Assembly (NCBI RefSeq): GCF_004119455.1
Contig: NZ_NRQT01000001.1
Span: forward strand, 1-64,000
Length of the DNA: 64,000 nt
Reading direction: 5' to 3'
From: Chryseobacterium sp. CH25
GTDB lineage: Bacteria; Bacteroidota; Bacteroidia; Flavobacteriales; Weeksellaceae
The translations under genes were made by a program, and so were the position numbers. Positions 53,777 to 62,196 of this stretch are shown piece by piece; within the stretch, counting starts at the first letter, position 1, and each line of letters begins with the position of its first letter. The notes below the pieces were generated by a model, which was not told where the DNA came from, searched no databases, and saw only the letters and a program-made list of their open reading frames with translations.

Positions 53777-53937
53777 CTTTTTTATAAGGTTAATTAGAAT
53801 GATTAATTTCTTTTAACACTGAAGAAAAATTGATAATAAATTAAACACTTTCATATTCATACCATATCAATTTTCTCATTTTAATGAATTAAAACCATTT
53901 TCCTTCGGCTTTATCTTCCCCATTTTTGCCTTCAAAG

Positions 53938-54126
53938 CTAGTCTTTTTTCTTCCTCCCCGAGTTAACAAGGCTTTGATGCAGGAGATATTCAATCTGACC
54001 ATTCACACTTCTGAATTCATCATTGGCCCATTTTTCGAGGAGCTTATAGGTAGACTCATCTATCCTTAAGACAAAGGATTTCTTGCCTTTGTTTTCCGAA
54101 GTGTTCTGAGCTTTTTCTGATTTCAT
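53938..54126 (-). CDS. Arc-type ribbon-helix-helix protein
   Basis: I set the start at 54126 (MKSEKAQNTSENKGKK), giving 62 residues; an ATG nine codons upstream is possible. KSFVLRIDESTYKLLEKWANDEFRSVNGQIEYLLHQSL is an Arc/MetJ-type ribbon-helix-helix domain. Such proteins beside SPFH genes are common in this group; whether they bind DNA or stay with the membrane protein is not established. It follows the SPFH gene by about 84 bases on the same strand. Confidence 0.8.
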   Translation of the reverse strand: MKSEKAQNTSENKGKKSFVLRIDESTYKLLEKWANDEFRSVNGQIEYLLHQSLVNSGRKKKD

Positions 54127-54209
54127 TATTCTTGTTTTTGATGCAAGACGCATTGGGTTATATTCCAGCTTTATAACTTCAATAAAACGGGAACGATTAA
54201 TTTTTACAG

Positions 54210-55055
54210 CTAGTTATACAATGTTCCTGCATTCAATACTGGTGTTGCCGCTTTTTCGCCACAAAGAACCACCATTAAATTGCTTACCATTGCTGCCTTT
54301 CTTTCATCATCAAGCTCAACAATATTTTCTTCAGAAAGCTTTTTCAAGGCAAGATCTACCATTCCAACCGCTCCTTCCACAATTTTTGTTCTTGCCGCCA
54401 CAATAGCGGTAGCCTGCTGTCTTTGAAGCATTGCTCCTGCAATTTCAGAAGCATACGCTAAATGCGAGATTCTAGCCTCCTGGATTACGATTCCAGCTTT
54501 TGAAAGACGGTCTGTAAGTTCCTGTTCCAAAATAGAATTGATTTTGTCTCCTCCTTCTCTCAATGTAATCGGAGCATGATCGTCTTCCAGATTATCGTAC
54601 GGAAAGCTCATCGCCAAATGACGCACAGCTGCTTCACTCTGCATCCTTACAAAGTCTGAATAACGTTCTACATCAAAGGCAGCTTTATAAGTATCTCCTA
54701 CTTTCCATACCATTACTACTGCAATTTCAATAGGGTTTCCCATCTTGTCATTTACTTTCAAAGTCTGTCCCTGTAAGTTTTCTGAACGCAGTGACATCTT
54801 CTGAGAGGAATACAATGGATTGATAAAGAATAATCCGTTGTCTTTTACAGTTCCTACATACTTTCCAAAGAAGTTCAATACTCTTGAATGATTAGGCTGA
54901 ATAATCATTAACCCTTTCAAGAAAAAGCATGCCAACAGAAAGCATAACATAGCAATAACAACGTATGTAATACTCTGATCTACTCCTGAAATAAAAAAAT
55001 ATGCTGCAGCAACGAAGAGTACCAAACAGATCACTAATGTAAGATAACCCGACAT
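54210..55055 (-). CDS. SPFH/band 7 domain protein (stomatin-like)
   Basis: The 281-residue protein has two N-terminal transmembrane helices (about 3-20 and 28-48), then an SPFH domain: LMIIQPNHSRVLNFFGKYVGTVKDNGLFFINPLYSSQKMSLRSENL. A helical segment with EARISHLAYASEIAGAMLQRQQATAIVAARTKIVEGAV follows. It probably forms large membrane scaffolds in the inner membrane. It is upstream of the Arc-type gene. Confidence 0.9.
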   Translation of the reverse strand: MSGYLTLVICLVLFVAAAYFFISGVDQSITYVVIAMLCFLLACFFLKGLMIIQPNHSRVLNFFGKYVGTVKDNGLFFINPLYSSQKMSLRSENLQGQTLKVNDKMGNPIEIAVVMVWKVGDTYKAAFDVERYSDFVRMQSEAAVRHLAMSFPYDNLEDDHAPITLREGGDKINSILEQELTDRLSKAGIVIQEARISHLAYASEIAGAMLQRQQATAIVAARTKIVEGAVGMVDLALKKLSEENIVELDDERKAAMVSNLMVVLCGEKAATPVLNAGTLYN

Positions 55056-55164
55056 GGGTTTTAATGTTTTTCCATGATTGAATTTTTATTTTGATATTAA
55101 TTTGATATCATAAAGGTAGCAATATTTTTTGAATTCTGAATGATAAATTTTGATTTTTTGATGT

Positions 55165-55200
55165 AGGGTGAGGTACGAGTTACGTGTTTCGAGATCTCAA
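55165..55200. repeat. palindromic repeat half related to the 755-846 element
   Basis: The stretch GAGGTACGAGTTACGTGTTT, continuing CGAGATC, aligns with the reverse complement of the right arm at 819-846 (roughly three quarters of positions match). I infer another member of the same dispersed family, here intergenic. Confidence 0.5.
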
Positions 55201-55254
55201 AACGTATCAGTAATCATAGTTTTTTAGCAATATAAAATCAATACCAGATAAAGT

Positions 55255-55420
55255 AAACGCGAGGTTCACTAAGAGTTTATGAATTATAATGAAAAAGAAC
55301 GCAGAGGCGTTTCACTCAGCTAAAAACCACACTTTGCTAAACGAAGTGCCCTTGCGAACGGAAAATGAAAAAGCTAGTATAATCAGCCTTGCGAACATAG
55401 CGTTAAAACTAATTCAACAT
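55255..55420. repeat. candidate intergenic repeat-like region
   Basis: Within the 55056-55558 gap there is no ORF. This part has locally higher GC and strings such as AACGCGAGGTTCACTAAGAG, AACGCAGAGGCGTTTCACTC and two CCTTGCGAAC copies (near 55352 and 55388). The internal duplication and non-coding character suggest a decayed repeat. I see no RNA fold that I would defend. Confidence 0.3.
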
Positions 55421-55509
55421 TTAGAATAACTGATTTAATTTTTGCATTAACAGACTGAAAAAAAAGAGAAATAATAGAATTTATAAAATCACAGATGACT
55501 TAGGCACAA

Positions 55510-55538
55510 AAAAATCCCGGAATTGATTTCCGGGATTT
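55510..55538 (-). terminator. terminator of ccsBA
   Basis: AAAATCCCGGAA and TTCCGGGATTTT form a perfect stem with a 5-base loop and T run on the minus strand, 20 bases after the ccsBA stop. Confidence 0.9.
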
Positions 55539-55558
55539 TAAGTGATATGTTTTAAAGA

Positions 55559-58500
55559 TTATTTCTTCGTTAAAGTTTTAAACTTGAAATAAGAAACGAC
55601 TGCTAAAGTAATCATTGTAGCGATTCCGATATATACCCAAGCTGGTACTGGTACCGGATCTCCTGCTGCATATGAGTGAAGTCCACTTAGGTAGTAGTTT
55701 ACCCCAAAATAGGTCATTACCATTGAACAGAAAGCAAACATGGTTGCTACGTGGAACGCCCATCTGCTTCTTAATCCTGGAACTAATCTCATGTGTAATA
55801 CAAAAGCGTACACCATAATGGAAATGAAAGCCCAAGTTTCTTTCGGGTCCCAGCTCCAGTATCTACCCCATGATTCGTTAGCCCAGATCCCTCCAAGGAA
55901 GTTTCCTACCGTTAAAGCAAAAAGACCAATTGTTAATGACATTTCAGAAACAATTACCAGTTCTTTCAGGGTTGTATCATGGTGAATTTTATAAGTTTCT
56001 TTGCTTGAAATAATATAGAATATTAAAGATAGTACAGCAATAATCATTGACAGGGCAAAGAAACCATAACTAGATACAATGATCGCCACGTGAACAATCA
56101 GCCAGTAAGACTTCAATACCGGAACCAGTGGCGTGATCTGTGGATCAAGTGCTGAACCTCCGTGTGCAAATCCCATCATAATTACAGCTACCATGAATCC
56201 TGATGCAGGAATCAAGGCATTTGAATTTCTATACAATGCAAAACCTGCTGAAATACCTACCCATGAGATGAAGATAATTGCTTCATATCCGTTACTCCAA
56301 GGTGCGTGTCCTGAAATATACCATCTTGCTATAAGCCCCAGGAAGTGGAATACATATCCTATAGCCCCAATAGCAATAATTGTTTTAATTACTTTGTTTA
56401 AAGTTTTATTAGGCTTGAATAGCTCAACAAAACCTAAAATTAAAAGAAGACCTCCGATAATCGTATAGAAAATCAATAATTTAAAGTTGATATTCACATT
56501 GTTCATGAATACTTCAAGATCTACTTTAGATTGATCAGGAACAACAGCTTTCCCCCATTTCTTCTGATAATCTGAAAGTTTTACCAATTCAGAATCTGCT
56601 TTGCTCCAATCTCCCGATCTCTGCGCACCGATAACTTCTGAAAAATAAGGTCCCATTACCTGCTGAGACTCCATATCCGGTTCAAACTTCTGATCCAACC
56701 ATGAGTGCCAAGTGTGATTAGCATCATTTTTCACAGGAACGATTCTTAAGAACTGACCACTGAAAAACTCATTAAAGATCTGAACTCTTTCGTTAAGTTT
56801 AATCACCTGCTTGTCATATTCAGACTGATCTGCCGGCTTTTTAGCAAAAGCTGCGTTATAGTCTCTTTCCAGAACATAAGACAACATTCCAGTTCTTTTA
56901 TCTACAGGGAATAAGTTCAGTAAAGAAGTATACCCCTCTTCATTGGCTTTTGTTTTTTCAAGAAGTGCTTTCCCACCCTTTTCATCAACTTTGATTAGAG
57001 GAACTGATGTCCAGCTTTCCGTATCTGTATTGATAGAAAGGAACCATTGGTTAGCATCAAGAGATTTTCCGTCTGTTCCTTTGAAGGTATCATGCTTGTA
57101 AAGTTTTCTTAAAACCTCTAAAGCCTGTGTGTTCATTGGAATAATACGTCCTTCGAAGTTCTGAACCAAAAGGTAACCGAATTTCTCTGCGTGTTCTTTG
57201 CTGATTTTATTTCTTCCAATGATCTCATCAGCTGAAATGGTTCTCATTTTCCCCATTGGAGAGGCTAATGAGTTTTGTTTTATCTCACTGTCCTGAGCTG
57301 TTTTAGTTTCAGGTGCTGGTGCTGTATGTGTATGCCCATCACCTTCTACATGTACATGTTCTCTGCTTCCGTCAGTTGTTCCATGGGTTTCAATTTTCTG
57401 AGCATTCAGTCCTAAACTTAAGAATAATAAAAATACTGCTGCAATTTTCTTTTTATTAGCATCTTTCAGCATTTTATTTAATTTCCAGAAGTGCGTTCCT
57501 TTCCAGAAGAAGATCACAAACATCCCTAAGAATAATAATCCGTATCCGATATAGGAAATTAAAGTTCCCCAATAATCGTGGTTTACAGATAATACCGTTC
57601 CCATTCTGTCCGGATCAAAACTTGACTGGAAGAAACGGTATCCTTTATAGTTTAGAACGTGGTTCATATAAATTTTATAAGGAGTTTCTTTTCCTTCATC
57701 AACAATTTTCACGTGACTTTCGTATGCACTTGGAGAGTTACTTCCCGGATACGTTTCCATAACGAAATCATCTAATTTTAATGCAAAAGGAGTATTGTAA
57801 ACTTTTGGCCCGAATCCAACCATAATGTTCAATCCGTCCATGGTAATTTGTTTGTATGCATTTGGATTTCCTTTTTCCACAAAAAGGTCAACCAATTGTT
57901 TTGTTTTTGGCCCCTGTAATTCAATCTGAAGCATATCCGGTACGTTGATATCTTTCTTTCTATCACCTTCAATAGCCATCAGCTTTCCTTTTTTAAGGCC
58001 TTCAGGTACTACCAGTTTTAATTCATTGATTGTATATAAACTTCTCAATGCTAAAGGCTGGAATTCATCTTTTACAGTATTTCCGGTAGCCTGAGTTGCC
58101 ATAGTCATGAAACTTGCATCTACTGGAGTTTTGATGAATAATTTACCACCTTCATTTTTGAATTCAACAGCTCCTTCAATCGCTCTGTTGAAAGTTACCA
58201 AAGTTCCGTTAATTGATTTTGTATCTCCGGCTTTGATATAAATGTTCTGTCTTCCTGTTTTTCCTGTTGAAACCAGGTGAAGATATTCAGTTCCGTTAGG
58301 CTCAGCCAATAAGCTGTCTTTTTTTCTCTGAATATATTCTTTTGCAAAGATCTTTACTTCTTTTCCGTGGAAGTCGTAAGTGGCATTAAGATCTTTGTGA
58401 AGTGGAGACATCAGATAAGGAATATCCTGATAGTTAAGGACATCTCCTTTTTCCTCGATCTGGATTTTAAGGAAATTTTTATCCGTTACAATTTCGTTGG

Positions 58501-58834
58501 ATGTTTCCCCTTCTCTGATGTGCATTGTGCCCTCAAAACTGATGTATCTTGTGATGGCACCACCAATGAAAATGAATACAAAGGCAAGGTGAAAAACCAA
58601 AACCGGCCATTTATCCTTTTTCCACAGTCTGTATCTTCCGATATTTCCTATGAAGTTAACGATAAGCAGCACCATGATGAGTTCAAACCATTTCGCCTCA
58701 TAAATTAATGCTTTTGCTGTAGGAGTTCCGTAGTCGTTTTCTAAGAACGTTGCATAGGCCATTGCGAATGCATAAACCAGTAACAATACAGCCATTGTCC
58801 TGGTTGAGATAATAATATCTTGGAGCTTCTTCAT
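55559..58834 (-). CDS. ccsBA: CcsBA: fused cytochrome c synthase (System II)
   Basis: I set the start at 58834 (MKKLQDIIISTRTMAVLLLVYAFAM), which opens with the first transmembrane helix; the frame continues upstream but without family-like sequence. The 1091 residues combine an N-terminal ResB/CcsB part (three early helices, then a large periplasmic domain and a fourth helix near 450) with a C-terminal CcsA part. WGRYWSWDPKETW near the C-terminus is the heme-binding WWD signature. A His-rich linker (HVEGDGHTHTAP) joins the two parts. The protein exports heme and attaches it to CxxCH cytochromes. Confidence 0.95.
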   Translation of the reverse strand: MKKLQDIIISTRTMAVLLLVYAFAMAYATFLENDYGTPTAKALIYEAKWFELIMVLLIVNFIGNIGRYRLWKKDKWPVLVFHLAFVFIFIGGAITRYISFEGTMHIREGETSNEIVTDKNFLKIQIEEKGDVLNYQDIPYLMSPLHKDLNATYDFHGKEVKIFAKEYIQRKKDSLLAEPNGTEYLHLVSTGKTGRQNIYIKAGDTKSINGTLVTFNRAIEGAVEFKNEGGKLFIKTPVDASFMTMATQATGNTVKDEFQPLALRSLYTINELKLVVPEGLKKGKLMAIEGDRKKDINVPDMLQIELQGPKTKQLVDLFVEKGNPNAYKQITMDGLNIMVGFGPKVYNTPFALKLDDFVMETYPGSNSPSAYESHVKIVDEGKETPYKIYMNHVLNYKGYRFFQSSFDPDRMGTVLSVNHDYWGTLISYIGYGLLFLGMFVIFFWKGTHFWKLNKMLKDANKKKIAAVFLLFLSLGLNAQKIETHGTTDGSREHVHVEGDGHTHTAPAPETKTAQDSEIKQNSLASPMGKMRTISADEIIGRNKISKEHAEKFGYLLVQNFEGRIIPMNTQALEVLRKLYKHDTFKGTDGKSLDANQWFLSINTDTESWTSVPLIKVDEKGGKALLEKTKANEEGYTSLLNLFPVDKRTGMLSYVLERDYNAAFAKKPADQSEYDKQVIKLNERVQIFNEFFSGQFLRIVPVKNDANHTWHSWLDQKFEPDMESQQVMGPYFSEVIGAQRSGDWSKADSELVKLSDYQKKWGKAVVPDQSKVDLEVFMNNVNINFKLLIFYTIIGGLLLILGFVELFKPNKTLNKVIKTIIAIGAIGYVFHFLGLIARWYISGHAPWSNGYEAIIFISWVGISAGFALYRNSNALIPASGFMVAVIMMGFAHGGSALDPQITPLVPVLKSYWLIVHVAIIVSSYGFFALSMIIAVLSLIFYIISSKETYKIHHDTTLKELVIVSEMSLTIGLFALTVGNFLGGIWANESWGRYWSWDPKETWAFISIMVYAFVLHMRLVPGLRSRWAFHVATMFAFCSMVMTYFGVNYYLSGLHSYAAGDPVPVPAWVYIGIATMITLAVVSYFKFKTLTKK

Positions 58835-59051
58835 GTTGATATGTACTTGACATGCAAAAATAAGGATGATAAACCATAAAGCACTGAAAAAAAGCTGTTT
58901 TTTGTCACTTTGATCCCGGTTTTCCTTATTTTGAATCGTTCTTAATAATATTAGAGTTATTGTAAAAAAATCAATTTCTAACACCGAAAGAATACAGATT
59001 CATAATACCTATATCAGTGATTGAAGACTTCTATTTGTGATTTATATTTTT

Positions 59052-60185
59052 TCATCTTAAAACCTCAGAAAAAAAGTTTGTTAAAAGCTCTTTACTGATT
59101 TCTGGTTTATAGATAAAATCGTGTGAACCATTTTCTATTGTCTGAAAATTCCATCCTTTTGCTTTAGATTTATTTTGGTTATAAATCTTCATCACCTCAT
59201 TATAACCAAACACATAATCATCTTTTGCACTAATCGTATATAGTGGATGATCTTTTGTGATATTTTCAAATGGAATAGCACCAATATTTAACACGGGATT
59301 GGGAGCAAAGGCATAAAAAGCTTTAAATGGAGTTTCTTTCCGTGATGCAAACCAAAACGCCGCAGTTCCACCATTAGACATTCCGCCCAAATAGATTTTA
59401 TTTTTATCTACGTTATATTTCTTTTCAACATCATTCAGGATGGTAAAAATATTTTCAAAGGCTTTCTGCTGATTCATCCAGCCAAAATCTTTTTTAGCAA
59501 AAGGATATACAATAATGGCATTGAAACCGCTCCCAACAGAAAAAATAGGTTCTTTTTTTACTCCTGGGTTTTGATAGTAAAATTCATTAATTGTATTTAC
59601 ACCCCCATGAAGGAAGAAAATAACTTTTATGGGCTTTGAAGATTTGTATCCCTTCGGTACAAAAACGATATAGGGAACCTTCATTCCTTCTGCTTCTGTA
59701 AAATATAAAGCAAATCCTGGTGAAGCCTGATTAAAAGGAATATTTTCTGTAATCTGGTTTTTAACGATCTCCTGATTCCATTGTTCGGTTTCCTGCTTTT
59801 TAAGCTTTTCAATCTGAACCAGCTTATTTTCCATATCTCCCAACAGCTGCTTAAATTCTATATTCTGATTAAGATTTTTAAATCGTTCATTGGTTTGTAA
59901 AAAACTTATTTCATCCCTACTTTTCCCTAGTCCCAGCTTATACCCTTTCTTAAGCCATTCAACAGCAGTTTTTGTGTCATTACAATTAGCAGCAGCAGAA
60001 GCAGCACTTACATAATCATAAAGTCCAATTTCTGTTTGCAGATTAAAAGCTTTTTTAAAATTTGAAAGTGCATCACAATATTTTTTTGCCTGCAAATTTG
60101 TTGCAGCTTTGTTCATCAAAGTTTCATAAGACTGTGAAAATGCATTTGAGAAACACAGCAAGCATGATAATAATATTGTTTTCAT
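59052..60185 (-). CDS. exported alpha/beta hydrolase with N-terminal TPR-like region
   Basis: The 377-residue protein has a signal peptide (MKTILLSCLLCFSNAFSQ). A helical TPR-like region follows (about 25-110; YCDALSNFKKAFNLQTEIGLYDYVSAASAAANCND). From about 165 it has an esterase domain with VIFFLHGGVNT, GGMSNGGTAAFWFASR (nucleophile Ser) and ENGSHDFIY (catalytic His). It resembles feruloyl-esterase or prolyl-oligopeptidase-like hydrolases. Periplasmic location is inferred; the substrate is unknown. Confidence 0.85.
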   Translation of the reverse strand: MKTILLSCLLCFSNAFSQSYETLMNKAATNLQAKKYCDALSNFKKAFNLQTEIGLYDYVSAASAAANCNDTKTAVEWLKKGYKLGLGKSRDEISFLQTNERFKNLNQNIEFKQLLGDMENKLVQIEKLKKQETEQWNQEIVKNQITENIPFNQASPGFALYFTEAEGMKVPYIVFVPKGYKSSKPIKVIFFLHGGVNTINEFYYQNPGVKKEPIFSVGSGFNAIIVYPFAKKDFGWMNQQKAFENIFTILNDVEKKYNVDKNKIYLGGMSNGGTAAFWFASRKETPFKAFYAFAPNPVLNIGAIPFENITKDHPLYTISAKDDYVFGYNEVMKIYNQNKSKAKGWNFQTIENGSHDFIYKPEISKELLTNFFSEVLR

Positions 60186-60254
60186 GTTATTTTAATTTAA
60201 AAATAAACAATCATTTTTATTCTTTACCGAGATTACTTGAAGACATTTGGTTAT

Positions 60255-60836
60255 TTATTTTTCCAGTGAAATCCGTTTCCTGATTTTGCTTAAAAATTCG
60301 TGGGTAATGCCAAGATAGGAAGCTACCTGCTGTTGGGTAAGTTTTTGTTCCAGTCCGGGATATTTCTCCAAAAATTCGATATAGCGTTTATCTGCCGTTT
60401 TACCTGTTAAAGAAAGAATTCTTCTCTGTAATGCTACTGATGACCGTTGATTCATGATTCTGAAAAGCTTTTCAATTTGTGGCATGGTTTCATAAAGCGC
60501 TTCCTTATCTTTTTTTGAAATCATCAAAACTTCACTGTCCATAAGGGCTTCAATATTTAAAATACTTGGTACATCATTAAGCAGACTGTCAATATCTGTA
60601 ATCCACCATCCTTCTACTGCAAAATACAAGGTCTGTTCAAATCCGTTTTCATTCAGGTAATAGATTTTAAAACATCCATTCAGAACAAAGCCTTCAAAAA
60701 GGCAATAGTCTCCTTCTTTCAGAACAACTTCTTTCTTTTTAAAGCTTCTTAATTGGAAAGGTGCAGAAAACTGCTTGAACTCTTCCTCAGAAAGATCAAT
60801 ATAGCGGCTGATATTCTTATAAAGCAGACTGAACAT
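60255..60836 (-). CDS. Crp/Fnr-family transcriptional regulator
   Basis: With the start at 60836 (MFSLLYKNISRYIDLSEEEF) it has 193 residues; an ATG ten codons upstream would add unrelated sequence. The N-terminal cyclic-nucleotide-binding-like beta-barrel (KKEVVLKEGDYCLFEGFVLNGCFKIYYL) is followed by a long helix and a helix-turn-helix (LTQQQVASYLGITHEFLSKIRKRI). It lacks the Cys cluster of Fnr. Its effector is unknown. It is encoded directly after the isochorismatase-like gene and may regulate it. Confidence 0.9.
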   Translation of the reverse strand: MFSLLYKNISRYIDLSEEEFKQFSAPFQLRSFKKKEVVLKEGDYCLFEGFVLNGCFKIYYLNENGFEQTLYFAVEGWWITDIDSLLNDVPSILNIEALMDSEVLMISKKDKEALYETMPQIEKLFRIMNQRSSVALQRRILSLTGKTADKRYIEFLEKYPGLEQKLTQQQVASYLGITHEFLSKIRKRISLEK

Positions 60837-60852
60837 GATGGTATTTAACAAA

Positions 60853-60885
60853 AATAAAGATATCAATATTCCTGATATCTTTATT
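60853..60885 (-). terminator. 13-base perfect palindrome: terminator or operator
   Basis: AATAAAGATATCA and TGATATCTTTATT pair perfectly around 7 bases, followed on the minus strand by TTTG. It sits after the isochorismatase-like gene and just before the Crp-like start. A TATTTTTG -7-like element (60856-60849) overlaps its end, so it could be an operator instead. Confidence 0.6.
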
Positions 60886-60906
60886 CATTAATAAGACAAA
60901 TTAACC

Positions 60907-61551
60907 CTATTTATCTTTTAAGAAATCGTTTGTCTTTACAATATTGGTATAAAGACCTCCGAGAGCAGATATCCCTGCTAAAAATGATCTTTGAACCTCT
61001 GATGCTTTTATAACCTGCCCATAAAGTTCCCTGTCTCTTGTTGCTGTAGCATCTCCAATAATGACATTTCTGAACCCGAAATCAAAAGACGCTCTAGTTG
61101 TAGATTCTACGCAGACATCTGTCATCATTCCGGTAATCACCAGATTTTTAATATTTTTTGACTGAAGGTAACTTAACAGTTCTGTCTCTCTGAAACTGTT
61201 AGGAAAATGTTTCTCAATCACCTTTTCACCAGCTAAGGGAGAAACCAAAGAGTGAATCTCAGTCCCTGAAGTTCCCGGTAAGAAGAAAGTCGCTCCCTCA
61301 TTGGTTGAAATATGACGGATATGAATGACTGGAAGATTGTTTTTCCTGAAATATTCCAATATCTGCTGAGAGTTTTTGGTTGCCTGTTCAGCTCCTTCTA
61401 ATGTCATTTTCCCTCCAGGGAAGTAATCGTTCTGTACGTCGATAATTAATAATGCTGTGTTTTCCATTTTTCTTTTTTGTTGTGCGTTCATTGATATCAG
61501 TGATAATAAAGCCAGACATAAAGTCAGTTTGTTTTTTAATAGATTTTTCAT
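60907..61551 (-). CDS. exported isochorismatase-family cysteine hydrolase
   Basis: With the start at 61551 (MKNLLKNKLTLCLALLSLISMNAQQ) it has 214 residues, including a signal peptide. The hydrolase domain begins at MENTALLIIDVQNDYFPGG (catalytic Asp), with EKHFPNSFRETEL (Lys) and VITGMMTDVCVESTTRASFDFG (nucleophile Cys). Family members hydrolyse amides or isochorismate and are usually cytoplasmic. The signal peptide makes this one unusual; translation from the internal Met would give a cytoplasmic form. Confidence 0.85.
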   Translation of the reverse strand: MKNLLKNKLTLCLALLSLISMNAQQKRKMENTALLIIDVQNDYFPGGKMTLEGAEQATKNSQQILEYFRKNNLPVIHIRHISTNEGATFFLPGTSGTEIHSLVSPLAGEKVIEKHFPNSFRETELLSYLQSKNIKNLVITGMMTDVCVESTTRASFDFGFRNVIIGDATATRDRELYGQVIKASEVQRSFLAGISALGGLYTNIVKTNDFLKDK

Positions 61552-61673
61552 TGATTCCATTTTATGAGACAAAGCTAGTAAGCTTTACAGTTCTGACATT
61601 TGAACTAGTTCAAAAAAGCACATCATTATAAAATAAAAACCGAAGGACCAATCCCCCGGTTTCATACTTTACT

Positions 61674-62174
61674 TTATTTCCAGTAACTCCATTTCAATCC
61701 ATCAAATACAGCCATAGTTTTACTTACTGTATCATAACAGATCATTCCGGGATACGGACTTTTAACATTGATATGAGGATCTGCTATTTTGGGTAATATT
61801 AAAGCCTTATCTGTAGATTCCAACACCAATACTCCGGGAGCATTTGTTGTAGAATTCCCGATAATTACTCTGTTAGGGCCGGGTACTTCAGTACTAGTAT
61901 TAAAAGTAGCATTATTAATAGAGCCGGCATCACTAAGTTCAACCCATGCTGAACTATCTTTCATTTTTACAATTTTATCGTTTTTATCCATCAGAATAGT
62001 TCCCGCAACAGCATCATTAGGCAGAGTCTCTACGATTGGAAGCATAATGCCATTCGTAGTATTAAGAGCAAAATCGAGTATTCCATCTCCATCCACCATT
62101 TCTTTCCCAATTCCAACTTGGGCTGAAACAAATCCTGAAAACAAAAATCCTGTGAGTAATATTATATTTTTCAT
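61674..62174 (-). CDS. small exported surface protein
   Basis: I set the start at 62174, giving MKNIILLTGFLFSGFVSAQ, a clean signal peptide; an ATG at 62204 overlaps the upstream gene. The mature part starts VGIGKEMVDGDGILDFA, like the VGIN-type modules at 22609. It contains VLVLESTDKALILPKIADP and ends YPGMICYDTVSKTMAVFDGLKWSYWK, a short beta domain common in flavobacterial surface proteins. The 561-residue protein upstream ends with a similar module. Function is unknown. Confidence 0.8.
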   Translation of the reverse strand: MKNIILLTGFLFSGFVSAQVGIGKEMVDGDGILDFALNTTNGIMLPIVETLPNDAVAGTILMDKNDKIVKMKDSSAWVELSDAGSINNATFNTSTEVPGPNRVIIGNSTTNAPGVLVLESTDKALILPKIADPHINVKSPYPGMICYDTVSKTMAVFDGLKWSYWK

Positions 62175-62196
62175 TATTCTATTTTTGAGTGATTTT

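Noticed and set aside
53890-53945. Possible extension of the Arc-type protein by a frameshift at an A6 run near its stop
   Set aside because: Both a gain and a loss of one base give short open tails, and neither resembles a known C-terminus; the existing stop gives a normal length.
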